Source of the DNA: DATDAH01 sp963845425
GTDB taxonomy: Bacteria > Actinomycetota > Acidimicrobiia > Acidimicrobiales > DATDAH01
DNA: 64,000 nt
Assembly (NCBI GenBank): GCA_963845425.1
Contig: CAWJSC010000002.1
Span: 124,001-188,000 of the forward strand
Reading direction: 5' to 3'
The translations under genes were made by a program, and so were the position numbers. The notes beneath the pieces were generated by a model that was given only the letters and a program-made list of their open reading frames with translations, was not told where the DNA came from and searched no databases. Of the stretch, positions 44,248-52,202 are shown one piece after another (the first letter of the stretch is position 1; each line of letters opens with the position of its first letter).

Positions 44248-45687
44248 TCAGGCGGAGGCGGACAGGCCGGCCAGGAGGGCGTTGCGGAGGTCCCGCGGGT
44301 CGATGACGTCGTCGTAGCCCATGGTGTGGGCGGTGCGGTAGGGGCCGCCGGCCTGGAGGATCTCGGCCGCGGCCTGCTCGTCGGGGGTGAGGCCGGCCGC
44401 CTGGCCGCCGGACTCGGCCGGCATGGCCCCGAGGAGGACACCGGGGAAGGCGACGGTCAGCGTCTGGTTGTCGAAGGGGTTCATGGCCATGGCCGAGGAG
44501 CCGAAGCCGAAGGCCTTGCGCAGGGTGACGTGCAGCTTCGTGTTCGGGTAGCGGTGCTGGGCGGCGAAGAGCCCGGCGGCGGCTCGGAGCACGCCGTCCC
44601 GCTCGGCCTGGGTCCCGGCCATGACGCCAGGGTTGTCGGCCAGGAACAGGGCGGGCAGGCCGAAGGGGGCGAGGGTGTCGAGGAAGCGGCCCGCCTTGTC
44701 GGCTTCGTCCCGGCCGATCGCCCCGGCCCGTGTCGACGGGTCGTTGGCCACGACGGCGACAGAGCGGCCGCCGAGACGGATCAGAGCCGTCAGCATCCCG
44801 CCGCCGAAGCCCGGGGCGACCACGAGGGCGGCCCCGTCGTCCGCCAGGCGCTCGACCACCTCGATCATCGGATACGGCCTCCGGGGATCGGGCGGAATGA
44901 CCGCTAGGAGGTCGTCGAGGCGGCGGGGACCGGTGTCGGCCCCGGCGGCGACCGTCCCGCCGACGTAGCTCAGCCAGGCCCGGGCCCGGGCGATGGCGGC
45001 CGCGTCGTCGGCCACGACGTCGTGAACCACTCCCGAGGCCACCGCCACGCGGGGACCACCGAGGGACTCGGGCGTCACGTCCTCCCCGGTCGCCGCCTTC
45101 ACCAGCACCGGCCCGGCGGTGAACAGGGCGGCCTGATCGGTCATCGCGGCGTAGTCGGCCAGAGGGGCCGCCAGCGCGCTGTGGCCGGCGGCGGGCCCGA
45201 GCACGAGGGTGACCAGCGGGACCTTGCCCTTCAGGTCGGCCAGGCCCTGGAGGTCGTTGGGACGGCGGCCGGCGGCCTCGCCGGTCATCCGGTGACCGGC
45301 ACCGTCCAGCATCAGCACCACGGGCAGCCTCTCGCGGCCCGCGATCTGGGTCAGGCGGTAGCGCTTGTCGGTGTTGCCGATCCCGATGGACCCGCCCTTG
45401 ACGGTGAAGTCCTCGGCGGCGGCGAGCACCGGGCGACCGTCGACCGCCCCGAGGCCGGCGACGAGCCCGTCGCCCGGCAGGTCGTCCAGCCCACCCACCA
45501 ACGCCCCCAGTTCGGTGTAGGTGCCGGCATCGAAGAGCAGGTCCAGGCGCTGGCGGGCGTCCAGCTTGCCCTTGGCGTGCTGGCGTTCGACCCGCTCGGG
45601 TCCGCCCATCGCCCGGGCCGCGCCCTGCCGCCGCCGCAGCTCGTCGAGCAGCGGCCCCCACGCTCCTTCCGATGCGTCCCCCGTCAC
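44248..45687 (-). CDS. Acyl-CoA carboxylase carboxyltransferase (beta) subunit family
   Basis: 479 residues from GTG 45687, slightly short for the family. The N-terminal half contains RQHAKGKLDARQRLDLLFD, GTYTELGAL and LPVVLMLDGAGHRMT. The C-terminal half has YPMIEVVERLADDG, DPSTRAGAIGRDEADKAGRF, PALFLADNPGVMAGTQAE and KAFGFGSSAMAMNP, which form the two crotonase-like lobes with their oxyanion Gly pairs. It transfers carboxybiotin to an acyl-CoA; no biotin carboxylase gene is nearby. A TAGAAC box (45695-45700) lies seven bases before the GTG, overlapping the promoter of the divergent crotonase. Confidence 0.9.
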   Translation of the reverse strand: MTGDASEGAWGPLLDELRRRQGAARAMGGPERVERQHAKGKLDARQRLDLLFDAGTYTELGALVGGLDDLPGDGLVAGLGAVDGRPVLAAAEDFTVKGGSIGIGNTDKRYRLTQIAGRERLPVVLMLDGAGHRMTGEAAGRRPNDLQGLADLKGKVPLVTLVLGPAAGHSALAAPLADYAAMTDQAALFTAGPVLVKAATGEDVTPESLGGPRVAVASGVVHDVVADDAAAIARARAWLSYVGGTVAAGADTGPRRLDDLLAVIPPDPRRPYPMIEVVERLADDGAALVVAPGFGGGMLTALIRLGGRSVAVVANDPSTRAGAIGRDEADKAGRFLDTLAPFGLPALFLADNPGVMAGTQAERDGVLRAAAGLFAAQHRYPNTKLHVTLRKAFGFGSSAMAMNPFDNQTLTVAFPGVLLGAMPAESGGQAAGLTPDEQAAAEILQAGGPYRTAHTMGYDDVIDPRDLRNALLAGLSASA

Positions 45688-45691
45688 GGCC

Positions 45692-45700
45692 TAGGTTCTA
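45692..45700. promoter_or_regulatory. Overlapping divergent -10 boxes
   Basis: TAGGTT on the plus strand (45692-45697) and TAGAAC on the minus strand (45695-45700) overlap by three bases. The minus box would start transcription at the GTG of the carboxyltransferase gene. The plus box serves the enoyl-CoA hydratase at 45733, whose leader carries a GAGGGGG ribosome site. Confidence 0.5.
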
Positions 45701-45732
45701 CCGGACCGCCGCCAGGCACCGAGGGGGAACCG

Positions 45733-46515
45733 ATGCCCGACCCACGGGTGAAGCTCAGCTACGACGGCCCGGTCGCCGTCATCACCAACGACAACCCGGA
45801 CAAGAAGAACGCCTTCGACGACGAGATGGACCTCGCCCTGTTCGAGATCCTGACCGAGCTCAAAGGACGCAAGGACGTGCAGGCGATCGTCTGGCGGGGC
45901 GAGGGCTCGGCCTGGTCCTCGGGGCGCGACGTGGGCGCCATCGGGGGCGGACAGGTGGCGATGACCCACCACGAACTGATGACCCGGGGCCAGTGGGGCA
46001 TCCAGCAGCTGTGGGAGATCGAGGCTCCCGTCATCGTGGCCATCCAGGGTTGGGCCATCGGCGGCTCGTTCCAGCGGGCGCTGCTGTGTGACATCCGCAT
46101 CGCGGCCGAGGGCGCCCGCTTCATGCTCCCCGAGACCAGGTACGGGGTCATCCCCGACACCGGCGGCGTCGGGGCCCTGTTCCAGATGGCGGGCCACGGT
46201 CTGGTCAGCGACATGGTCCTCACCGGACGGACGCTGACCGCCGAAGAGGCCCTGGCCCACGGGATCGTGTCCCGGATCGTGCCCCCCGGGGAGTTGGACG
46301 ACACCGCCATGGCCATGGCGCACGAGATCGCCGGGCGCTCCGCCGTGGCCGTGAAGATGGCCCGCCGGGTCATCCGCCACCTGGGCCGGCCCGGGCTGGT
46401 GTCCTCCATGGAGGACGAGCTGATCTACCAGACCTTCATCAACAAGTCCGACGACTACGCCGAGCTGCGGGCCGCCCACGCCGAGGGCCGCGACCCGGTG
46501 TTCAAGGGGTCCTGA
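45733..46515 (+). CDS. Enoyl-CoA hydratase/isomerase family protein
   Basis: 260 residues from ATG 45733. The crotonase fold shows VAVITNDNPDKKNAFDDEM, GEGSAWSSGRDVGAIGG as the first oxyanion strand and AIQGWAIGGSFQRALLCDIRIAAE as the second, then LPETRYGVIPDTGG. The Glu that follows in hydratases is not clearly present in the first pair, so the exact reaction (hydratase, isomerase or hydrolase) is open. It is followed by a hairpin and an SDR gene, and is divergent from a carboxyltransferase, so an acyl-CoA pathway is probable. Confidence 0.9.
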   Translation: MPDPRVKLSYDGPVAVITNDNPDKKNAFDDEMDLALFEILTELKGRKDVQAIVWRGEGSAWSSGRDVGAIGGGQVAMTHHELMTRGQWGIQQLWEIEAPVIVAIQGWAIGGSFQRALLCDIRIAAEGARFMLPETRYGVIPDTGGVGALFQMAGHGLVSDMVLTGRTLTAEEALAHGIVSRIVPPGELDDTAMAMAHEIAGRSAVAVKMARRVIRHLGRPGLVSSMEDELIYQTFINKSDDYAELRAAHAEGRDPVFKGS

Positions 46516-46535
46516 TGCCGACCGACCACCGTTCT

Positions 46536-46575
46536 GGGTACACCCCGGTGTCGCCCACAACACAGGGATGTACCC
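46536..46575 (+). terminator. Hairpin between the crotonase and SDR genes
   Basis: Arms GGGTACA (46536-46542) and TGTACCC (46569-46575) are perfect, and the stem extends past one mismatch to TTC/GAA. It ends 19 bases before the SDR start, and its lead CCGTTCTGG is like other intergenic hairpins in the window. Confidence 0.5.
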
Positions 46576-46594
46576 GGAACCGGGGAGGTGGCCG

Positions 46595-47482
46595 ATGAGC
46601 GCCAGCGAGCCCATCGGCCTACCCGAGCCGCCCGAGCCGGGGACCTCGGCCATGCCCGAGGGGACCTACGACGGGCAGGTCGTGCTGGTCACCGGGGCGG
46701 GGACGGGTCTGGGAAAGGCCATCGCCACCGAGTTCGCCCGCCTGGGGGCGGCCATCGCGATCCTCAGCCGCAAGCCCGAGCACCTCGATGCCGGCCGGGA
46801 GGCCATCGAGGGAGTCGGCGGCCGGGTCCAGACCGTCACCTGCGACATCCGGGAGCCGGACCAGATCGCCGCCGCGTTCGACGCCGTCGAGGCCGAGCTC
46901 GGCCTCTCCCACGTGCTGGTCAACAACGCCGCGGCCAACTTCCCCGTGCCGGCCGAGGACATGAGTGCCAACGCCTGGCGCACCGTCGTGGACATCACCC
47001 TCAACGGGACCTTCTTCTGCGCCCGGGAGTTCGGTCGCCGCCACCTGGCCGCGGGGACCCCGGGTTCGATCATCAACGTCGGCGCCTCCTACGCCTGGAC
47101 CGGCGGCCCCGGGTTCGCCCACTCTGCGGCGGCCAAGGCCGGGGTCAAGAACATGGTCGAGACCCTGGCGGTGGAGTGGGGCCCCTACGGGATCCAGGTC
47201 AACGGGCTGGTCCCGGGCCTCTTCCCCCACGAGGACATGACCGCCGACATCCGCTCCAGCCTCGACAAGACCCACGAGAAGGACGGCTGCCAGCCCGCCC
47301 TGCGGGTCGGTCGGGTCCGGGAGCTGGGCTGGGCGGCCACCTTCCTGGCCTCGCCCTACGCCCGGTTCATCTCCGGGCACACGCTGGTGGTCGACGGGGC
47401 CAACTGGCAGCGCCGGTCCATGACCAACCCCCAGGTGGTCACCATCCGCGACCAGATGGGCAAAGGTCGCTTCGCTCTATGA
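46595..47482 (+). CDS. SDR family, 2,4-dienoyl-CoA reductase-like
   Basis: 295 residues from ATG 46595 with a GGGGAGG ribosome site. The NADP-binding motif is TGAGTGLGKAIATEF (about 34-48), NNAAANF is the NNAG-type motif, and INVGASYAWTGGPGFAHSAAAKAGVKN holds the active-site Lys. The Tyr of the usual YxxxK is Ser here, as in the DECR branch of SDRs, where an Asp or Asn plus the Lys suffice. LAVEWGPYGIQVNGLVPG is also typical of that branch. It probably reduces unsaturated acyl-CoAs in beta-oxidation. Confidence 0.88.
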   Translation: MSASEPIGLPEPPEPGTSAMPEGTYDGQVVLVTGAGTGLGKAIATEFARLGAAIAILSRKPEHLDAGREAIEGVGGRVQTVTCDIREPDQIAAAFDAVEAELGLSHVLVNNAAANFPVPAEDMSANAWRTVVDITLNGTFFCAREFGRRHLAAGTPGSIINVGASYAWTGGPGFAHSAAAKAGVKNMVETLAVEWGPYGIQVNGLVPGLFPHEDMTADIRSSLDKTHEKDGCQPALRVGRVRELGWAATFLASPYARFISGHTLVVDGANWQRRSMTNPQVVTIRDQMGKGRFAL

Positions 47483-47556
47483 CATTGCTCCGCTCCGCTC
47501 CGCCGGCTCCGCCGATTGGGTCCCGACCTGAGCGCTGCTGCGCTCCGCTCCGCAGC
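47480..47556 (+). repeat. Intergenic repeat, copy A
   Basis: The element starts at the SDR stop codon. Two blocks are identical to copy B at 57980-58055: 26 bases at 47491-47516 and 23 bases at 47534-47556. The second block folds into a stem GCTGCG/CGCAGC. The intervening bases differ. Confidence 0.75.
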
Positions 47557-47579
47557 CTGACCAACGGACGGAGCGCGCC

Positions 47580-49880
47580 GTGAGTGGACAGGTACCTCAG
47601 GCATACGCGGGCTTTCAGGGGCGGGTCGGACGGACGGTCGCGGGGTCCGAGCCGTGGTGGCCGCCGCGGGCCGAACCACCGGCCGGCGCACCCAACGTGC
47701 TGGTCATCCTCATCGACGACCTCGGCTACTCGGACCTCGGCTGCTACGGCTCGGAGATCCGTACGCCGAACGTCGACGCCCTCGCCGCCCGGGGGCTGCG
47801 CTACACGAACTTCCACGTCACCCCGATGTGCTCGCCGACGCGGGCGGCCCTCCTGACCGGGCTGAACAGCCACCGGGCGGGCGTCGGTCACGTCGCGCAC
47901 AGCGACCCGGGCTTCCCCGGCTACGCGATGGAGCTGACCGAGCACGCCGCCACCGCGGCGGAGATCTACCGGGACGCCGGCTGGGCCACGTTCATGGCCG
48001 GCAAGTGGCACCTGGCCAAGGACTCCGACACCAACGCCGCCGGATCCCAGCACTCCTGGCCCTGCCAGCGGGGCTTCGAGCGCTTCTACGGGATCCTCGA
48101 CGGCTTCACGAACCTGCACCATCCCCACCGGCTGATGAGCGACAACCAGGTGGTCGAGGTCGACCGGTACCCCGACGGCTACTACCTGACCGACGACCTC
48201 ACCGACCGCTGCCTGGGCTGGTGGAGGGACCTACGGGCCAGCCACCCCCGCAAGCCCTGGTTCACCTATCTGGCCCACCCGGCCTGCCACGCCCCACTGC
48301 ACGCCAAGCCCGTCGACATCGAGCGCTACCGAGGCCGCTACGAGGCGGGCTGGGACGCGCTGCGGGCCGAGCGCTTCGCCCGCCAGCAGGAGCTGGGCAT
48401 CGTCGCCGAGGACACCGAGATCGCGCCCCGCAACACCGAGGAGGGCGACGACGTCCGGCCCTGGGACGAGCTGGCGGATCACGAGCAGGAGCTCTTCGCC
48501 CGACACATGGAGGTCTACGCCGGCATGGTCGACGGCCTCGACCAGTCGATCGGCCGCCTGCTCGACGGCCTGGACGAGATGGGCGAGCTGGCCAACACGA
48601 TCGTCGTGTTCACCTCCGACAACGGCGCGTCCCGGGAAGGAGAGGAGGCGGGCACCAGCGGCTATTTCGTCCACCTGCTGGGCCAGCCCGACGTCGAGGC
48701 CGATCTGCCCCGCATCGACCTGCTGGGCGGGCCCCAGACCATGCCCCACTACCCCCGGGGCTGGGCCATGGCGTCGAACACCCCGTTCCGCCTCTACAAG
48801 ATCAACACCCACGCGGGCGGGCACTCGGTGCCATTCGTGCTGTCGTGGCCCGACCACCTGGCGCCCCGCGGCGAGCTCCGGCGCCAGTACGCCCACGTGG
48901 TCGACCTGCTGCCCACGCTGCTGGAACTGACCGGGGTCGAGGCGCCGTCGGAGCGCAACGGGCAGCCGCTGATCCCGATGGCCGGCTCGTCCTTCGCGGC
49001 CACCCTGGACGAGGTCGACCACCCGTCGACCCGGACCGAGCAGGTCTACGAGATGCTGGCCCACCGCGGGTACTACCGGGACGGTTGGGAGGCGGTGACC
49101 CGCCACCCGCCGATGACCCCCATCGACGACTCGGAGTGGGAGCTCTACGCCCTCACCACCGACCCCACCGAGCTGCGGGACCTGGCCACCGAGCACCCCG
49201 AGAAGGTGGCGGAGCTGGCCGCCGCCTGGGAGGCCGCGGCCCACGCCGAGCAGATCTACCCGCTGGACGAGGGCAGCAACCTCAAGTTCGTCCAGCGCCC
49301 CGAGCGGTCCGCCGCCTACCGGGAGGCGATCACCATCTACCCCGGGACACCGACGCTCGAGCGCTGGCGGTCCATGGAGCTCATCAACATGCGCTCCTTC
49401 ACGGTCACCGCATCGGTCGAGCTGACCGAGGGCGACCGGGGCTGGCTCGTGGCCCACGGCGATCAGGGCGGGGGTTACGGCCTCTTCGTCGACGGCGGCG
49501 GGCTGTGGTGGGTGCACAACGACGGCAAGGGCGTCGTGCGCCGTCTGTCGGGCGGGGTGGTCGGCCCGGGACCGCACGAGCTGGCCGCCGTGGTCACGGC
49601 GCCCGGCGGCTTCACCTGGGACGTGGCCCTGACCGTCGACGGCGAGGAGCGGGCGACCGACACGGGCTACCGGATGCTGTTCCCCATGTCCCCGTTCGAG
49701 GGCATCGACGTCGGCATCGACCGCCGGTCACCGGTGTCCTGGGAGATCTACGAGGCCGACGGTCCCTTCCCGTTCACCGGCGTCCTACACCGGGTCCGCT
49801 ACGCCCCCGGTGACGACGCCCCCGACTCGGCCTGGCGTTGGATCGACATGCTGCGGGAGATGGGCGCCAAGTTCGAGTAG
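47580..49880 (+). CDS. Arylsulfatase-type sulfatase
   Basis: 766 residues from GTG 47580. NVLVILIDDLGYSDLGCYG gives the metal-binding Asp pair (D46, D47). The formylglycine signature is C84-S-P-T-R in TPMCSPTRAALLTG, followed by MAGKWHLAKDSD and FTSDNGASREGEE. The C-terminal 200 residues form a beta-rich domain (SFTVTASVELTEGDRGWL, GYGLFVDGGGLWWV). No signal peptide is seen, so it may be cytoplasmic. It hydrolyses sulfate esters or sulfated organics after Cys conversion by a formylglycine-generating enzyme, not encoded here. Confidence 0.93.
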   Translation: MSGQVPQAYAGFQGRVGRTVAGSEPWWPPRAEPPAGAPNVLVILIDDLGYSDLGCYGSEIRTPNVDALAARGLRYTNFHVTPMCSPTRAALLTGLNSHRAGVGHVAHSDPGFPGYAMELTEHAATAAEIYRDAGWATFMAGKWHLAKDSDTNAAGSQHSWPCQRGFERFYGILDGFTNLHHPHRLMSDNQVVEVDRYPDGYYLTDDLTDRCLGWWRDLRASHPRKPWFTYLAHPACHAPLHAKPVDIERYRGRYEAGWDALRAERFARQQELGIVAEDTEIAPRNTEEGDDVRPWDELADHEQELFARHMEVYAGMVDGLDQSIGRLLDGLDEMGELANTIVVFTSDNGASREGEEAGTSGYFVHLLGQPDVEADLPRIDLLGGPQTMPHYPRGWAMASNTPFRLYKINTHAGGHSVPFVLSWPDHLAPRGELRRQYAHVVDLLPTLLELTGVEAPSERNGQPLIPMAGSSFAATLDEVDHPSTRTEQVYEMLAHRGYYRDGWEAVTRHPPMTPIDDSEWELYALTTDPTELRDLATEHPEKVAELAAAWEAAAHAEQIYPLDEGSNLKFVQRPERSAAYREAITIYPGTPTLERWRSMELINMRSFTVTASVELTEGDRGWLVAHGDQGGGYGLFVDGGGLWWVHNDGKGVVRRLSGGVVGPGPHELAAVVTAPGGFTWDVALTVDGEERATDTGYRMLFPMSPFEGIDVGIDRRSPVSWEIYEADGPFPFTGVLHRVRYAPGDDAPDSAWRWIDMLREMGAKFE

Positions 49881-49890
49881 CCGTTGCGGC

Positions 49891-50136
49891 TCAGCTGGGC
49901 AGGCTCAGGTACGCGGAGGACACGACCTCGGTGCAACGTACGAGCTCCTCCGCCTGGGCGTCGGTGAACTCCTCGGAGCCCAGCGAGCGGTTCTCGGCCT
50001 GCAGGTCCTGATACCGGTCACCGAACTCCTCGATCCGAGCGCGCTCGTCCCCGTTCGACCGCTCAGCGGACGGCCCCGGACTCCCGCAGCGACGCGATCT
50101 CGCCGTCGGAGAACCCTGCCGCCGCCAGCACGGCAT
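49891..50136 (-). CDS. Possible small protein overlapping the CoA-transferase 3' end
   Basis: The last 55 codons of this minus-strand frame (DERARIEEFGDRYQDLQAEN and following, to SAYLSLPS) have strongly coding-like third positions and a helical, acidic composition. However, no ATG, GTG or TTG occurs after the CoA-transferase stop at 50063. The nearest start is ATG 50136, which puts 74 bases inside the upstream gene and adds a basic, unlikely N-terminus; initiation at a rarer codon is possible. No family is recognised. It converges on the sulfatase gene. Confidence 0.4.
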   Translation of the reverse strand: MPCWRRQGSPTARSRRCGSPGPSAERSNGDERARIEEFGDRYQDLQAENRSLGSEEFTDAQAEELVRCTEVVSSAYLSLPS

Positions 50137-51199
50137 CCGTGTCACAGCCCGGCCAACGGGGCGACTCGCCTGGCTGACCCGGGGTGACGGACAGGCGGGG
50201 CACCGGGGGGACCTCGGTGCCGCCGTCGGGGAAGAGGCGAACGGCCATCTGGGGGTGGGTGACGGCCTCGACGAAGTCGAGGACGGGGGCCACGCAGGCA
50301 TCGGTCCCGGCGAACGTCGCCGCCCACTCGTCCCGGGTCCGGGTCAGGAAGACCTCGGCCAGGCGGGCCTGGAGCTCGGGCCAGCGGGCCTGGTCGTACT
50401 GGTCGGGCAGGGCCTCCTCCGCCAGGCCGAGACCGTCGAGGAGCAGGGCGTAGAAGGGGGGCTCGATGGGGGCGACCGAGACCGAGCGGCCGTCGGCGCA
50501 GTCGTAGACGGCGTAGAACGGCGCCCCGCCGTCGAACAGGTTCGACCCCCGCTCGGGACCGTGGAAGCCCGAGGCGGCCATGGCGTAGAAGACCGCGGCC
50601 AGCGAGGCGACCCCGTCGACCATGGCGGTGTCCACCACCTGGCCCCGGCCGGTGCGTCGGGCGTCGAGGAGGGCGCACACGACGCCGTAGGCCAGGGTCA
50701 GACCCCCGCCGGCGAAGTCACCGAGGACCTGCAGCGCCGTCGACGGTGGCACCTCGGGGCGACCGATGGCGTGGATCACGCCGGTCACGGCCTCGTAGTT
50801 GAGGGAGTGCCCGGCCTGCTGGGCCAGCGGCCCGTTCTGGCCCCAGCCCGTGAGGCGCCCGTAGACGATGCGGGGGTTGCGGGCCAGGACGTCATCGGGG
50901 CCGACACCCAGTCGTTCCACCACGCCGGGCCGGAACGCCTCGAGGAAGACGTCGGCGGTCTCGGCCAGGCGCAGCACGGTCTCGACCCCCTCGACCTGCT
51001 TCAGGTCGACGGCGACCGAGCGGCGGCCCCGGTCCCAGGCCGAGTGCGGTTTCGCCACCGGCTCGTCGGGGACGTCTGCGGTCCGTTCGACCCGGATGAC
51101 CTCCGCCCCCATGTCCGCCAGCCGCAGCGACCCGTACGGGAGGGCCCCGAGGCCCGCCAGCTCCAGCACCCGCACCCCCGCGAGGGGCCCGGCGCTCAC
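50063..51199 (-). CDS. CaiB/BaiF-family CoA-transferase
   Basis: 378 residues from GTG 51199. LAGVRVLELAGLGALPYGSLRLADMGAEVIRVER is the class III CoA-transferase N-terminus; RGRRSVAVDLK and ADVFLEAFRPGVVERLG follow, with GWGQNGPLAQQAGHSLNYEAVTG, then DGVASLAAVF. The active-site Asp expected after this region is present in the family as an aspartyl-CoA; I cannot place it with certainty. Alpha-methylacyl-CoA racemase is a close alternative. The GTG overlaps the VOC gene stop by four bases, so the two are co-translated. Confidence 0.9.
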   Translation of the reverse strand: MSAGPLAGVRVLELAGLGALPYGSLRLADMGAEVIRVERTADVPDEPVAKPHSAWDRGRRSVAVDLKQVEGVETVLRLAETADVFLEAFRPGVVERLGVGPDDVLARNPRIVYGRLTGWGQNGPLAQQAGHSLNYEAVTGVIHAIGRPEVPPSTALQVLGDFAGGGLTLAYGVVCALLDARRTGRGQVVDTAMVDGVASLAAVFYAMAASGFHGPERGSNLFDGGAPFYAVYDCADGRSVSVAPIEPPFYALLLDGLGLAEEALPDQYDQARWPELQARLAEVFLTRTRDEWAATFAGTDACVAPVLDFVEAVTHPQMAVRLFPDGGTEVPPVPRLSVTPGQPGESPRWPGCDTDAVLAAAGFSDGEIASLRESGAVR

Positions 51200-51567
51200 C
51201 CCGGGGAGTGGCAGACGGCCTCGACGTTGTTGCCGTCGGGGTCGCGGAGGAACGCTCCGTAGTAGTTCGGGTGGTACTCGGGCCAGACCCGGGCCTCGTG
51301 CAGGACCTCGGCCCCCGACGCCCGGCCGGCCTCCAGAAACGCGTCGACCGCGGCCCGGTCCGGGGCGGTGAACGCGATGTGGGACTCCCGGAACCCCGCG
51401 CCCGTGGTGCGGGGGCCGAGCCAGAAGTCCGGCATCGGGGGGACCCCGTACCCGATGACCTCGCCGAAGTCCATGACCCGGGTCCCGCCGACGGTGGCCA
51501 GGACGGCGTCGTAGAAGGCGGCGCTGGCCTCGACGTCGGCACACTGGATGGAGAGATGGTCGAGCAT
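51196..51567 (-). CDS. VOC-superfamily glyoxalase-like protein
   Basis: 123 residues, one bleomycin-resistance/glyoxalase fold. MLDHLSIQCADVEASAAFYD opens the first beta-alpha-beta module, and RESHIAFTAPDRAAVDAFLE and YGAFLRDPDGNNVEAVCH form the second. His and Glu at metal positions (His5-type, HIAF and NNVEAV) are kept, so a metal enzyme is plausible. It is coupled to the CoA-transferase gene by a four-base overlap, which suggests a shared pathway, perhaps methylmalonyl-CoA-epimerase-like, though that is not shown. Confidence 0.87.
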   Translation of the reverse strand: MLDHLSIQCADVEASAAFYDAVLATVGGTRVMDFGEVIGYGVPPMPDFWLGPRTTGAGFRESHIAFTAPDRAAVDAFLEAGRASGAEVLHEARVWPEYHPNYYGAFLRDPDGNNVEAVCHSPG

Positions 51568-51608
51568 CCCGCAATCATGGCCGCTCCCCGGGGCGGGGCC
51601 GCGCCGGA

Positions 51609-51917
51609 TCAGCAGCCCGTGGCGGCCACCAGGACGCGGCAGGCTTCGGCCAGTCGAGGCGCGGCCAGCATCGTCACCCGGCGGCGGAGCTTGTCCCGGG
51701 GGATGGTGTGGAGGTTGTCGAAATTGACGACGCAGTCCGACGGGACCCCGTCGTCCACGGCGGTGAGCTCCAGCTCGGAAACGAGGCCACGGCGGGTGCG
51801 GGTGAGGGCCGCCACGACCACCGAGCCGATTCGATCGGCGACCGGGTCGCGGGTGAGGACGAGCACCGGTCGGTCGCCACCGGGCGTGGCCGCGAACCAG
51901 ATCTCACCCCGCTGCAT
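51609..51917 (-). CDS. MazF/PemK-type toxin
   Basis: 102 residues from ATG 51917. The N-terminus QRGEIWFAATPGGDRPVLVLTRD is the MazF family signature, then SVVVAALTRTRRGL and DCVVNFDNLHTIPRDKLRRR follow in the usual order. MazF toxins are ribosome-independent mRNA interferases. The Arg and Ser/Thr at the catalytic surface appear present. It overlaps the upstream antitoxin by 14 bases, the standard antitoxin-first arrangement. Confidence 0.9.
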   Translation of the reverse strand: MQRGEIWFAATPGGDRPVLVLTRDPVADRIGSVVVAALTRTRRGLVSELELTAVDDGVPSDCVVNFDNLHTIPRDKLRRRVTMLAAPRLAEACRVLVAATGC

Positions 51918-52155
51918 CGGTCCAGTCCGACCAGTCCTCGGCCGGACCCCAGTCGGCGATGTCCGACAGGAGCACTTCGCCGTCCTCGAGGGGTGCCTCC
52001 ACCCACCGGATGACATCGTCCTCGCTGGCCAGCCGGTGGAGATGCCGTCGGAGGGCCTCCCGCAGCAGCTGTGAACGGTCGACGCCGGTGCGCTCGGCCC
52101 AACGCTGGACCTCCGCCGCCTCCGCGTCGTCCACCCGGAAGCTGAGCATTGTCAT
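51904..52155 (-). CDS. Ribbon-helix-helix antitoxin
   Basis: 83 residues from ATG 52155. MLSFRVDDAEAAEVQRWAER and VDRSQLLREALRRHL are a CopG/RHH DNA-binding domain, and the acidic, Trp-rich C-terminus (ADWGPAEDWSDWTD) should wrap the toxin. A TATGCT box (52162-52167) lies six bases before the ATG, so the mRNA is probably leaderless. A perfect inverted repeat covers both the box and the start codon, which fits autorepression by the antitoxin. Confidence 0.88.
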   Translation of the reverse strand: MTMLSFRVDDAEAAEVQRWAERTGVDRSQLLREALRRHLHRLASEDDVIRWVEAPLEDGEVLLSDIADWGPAEDWSDWTDAAG

Positions 52156-52178
52156 ACGGCCAGCATAATCCGTATGAC
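52151..52178. promoter_or_regulatory. Toxin-antitoxin autoregulatory operator
   Basis: Arms GTCATACGG (52151-52159) and CCGTATGAC (52170-52178) are perfect. The left arm contains the antitoxin start codon, and the spacer holds the TATGCT -10 box, so a bound RHH dimer would block transcription. It lies 25 bases before the divergent acetyltransferase gene. Confidence 0.8.
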
Positions 52179-52202
52179 ACACGCATCGGCCAAGATCGTT
52201 TG

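Noticed and set aside
47654..49813. A 719-residue plus-strand frame inside the sulfatase
   Set aside because: It is a +2 shadow rich in Arg, Pro and Gly; the sulfatase motifs CSPTR and LIDDLGYSD are in the other frame.
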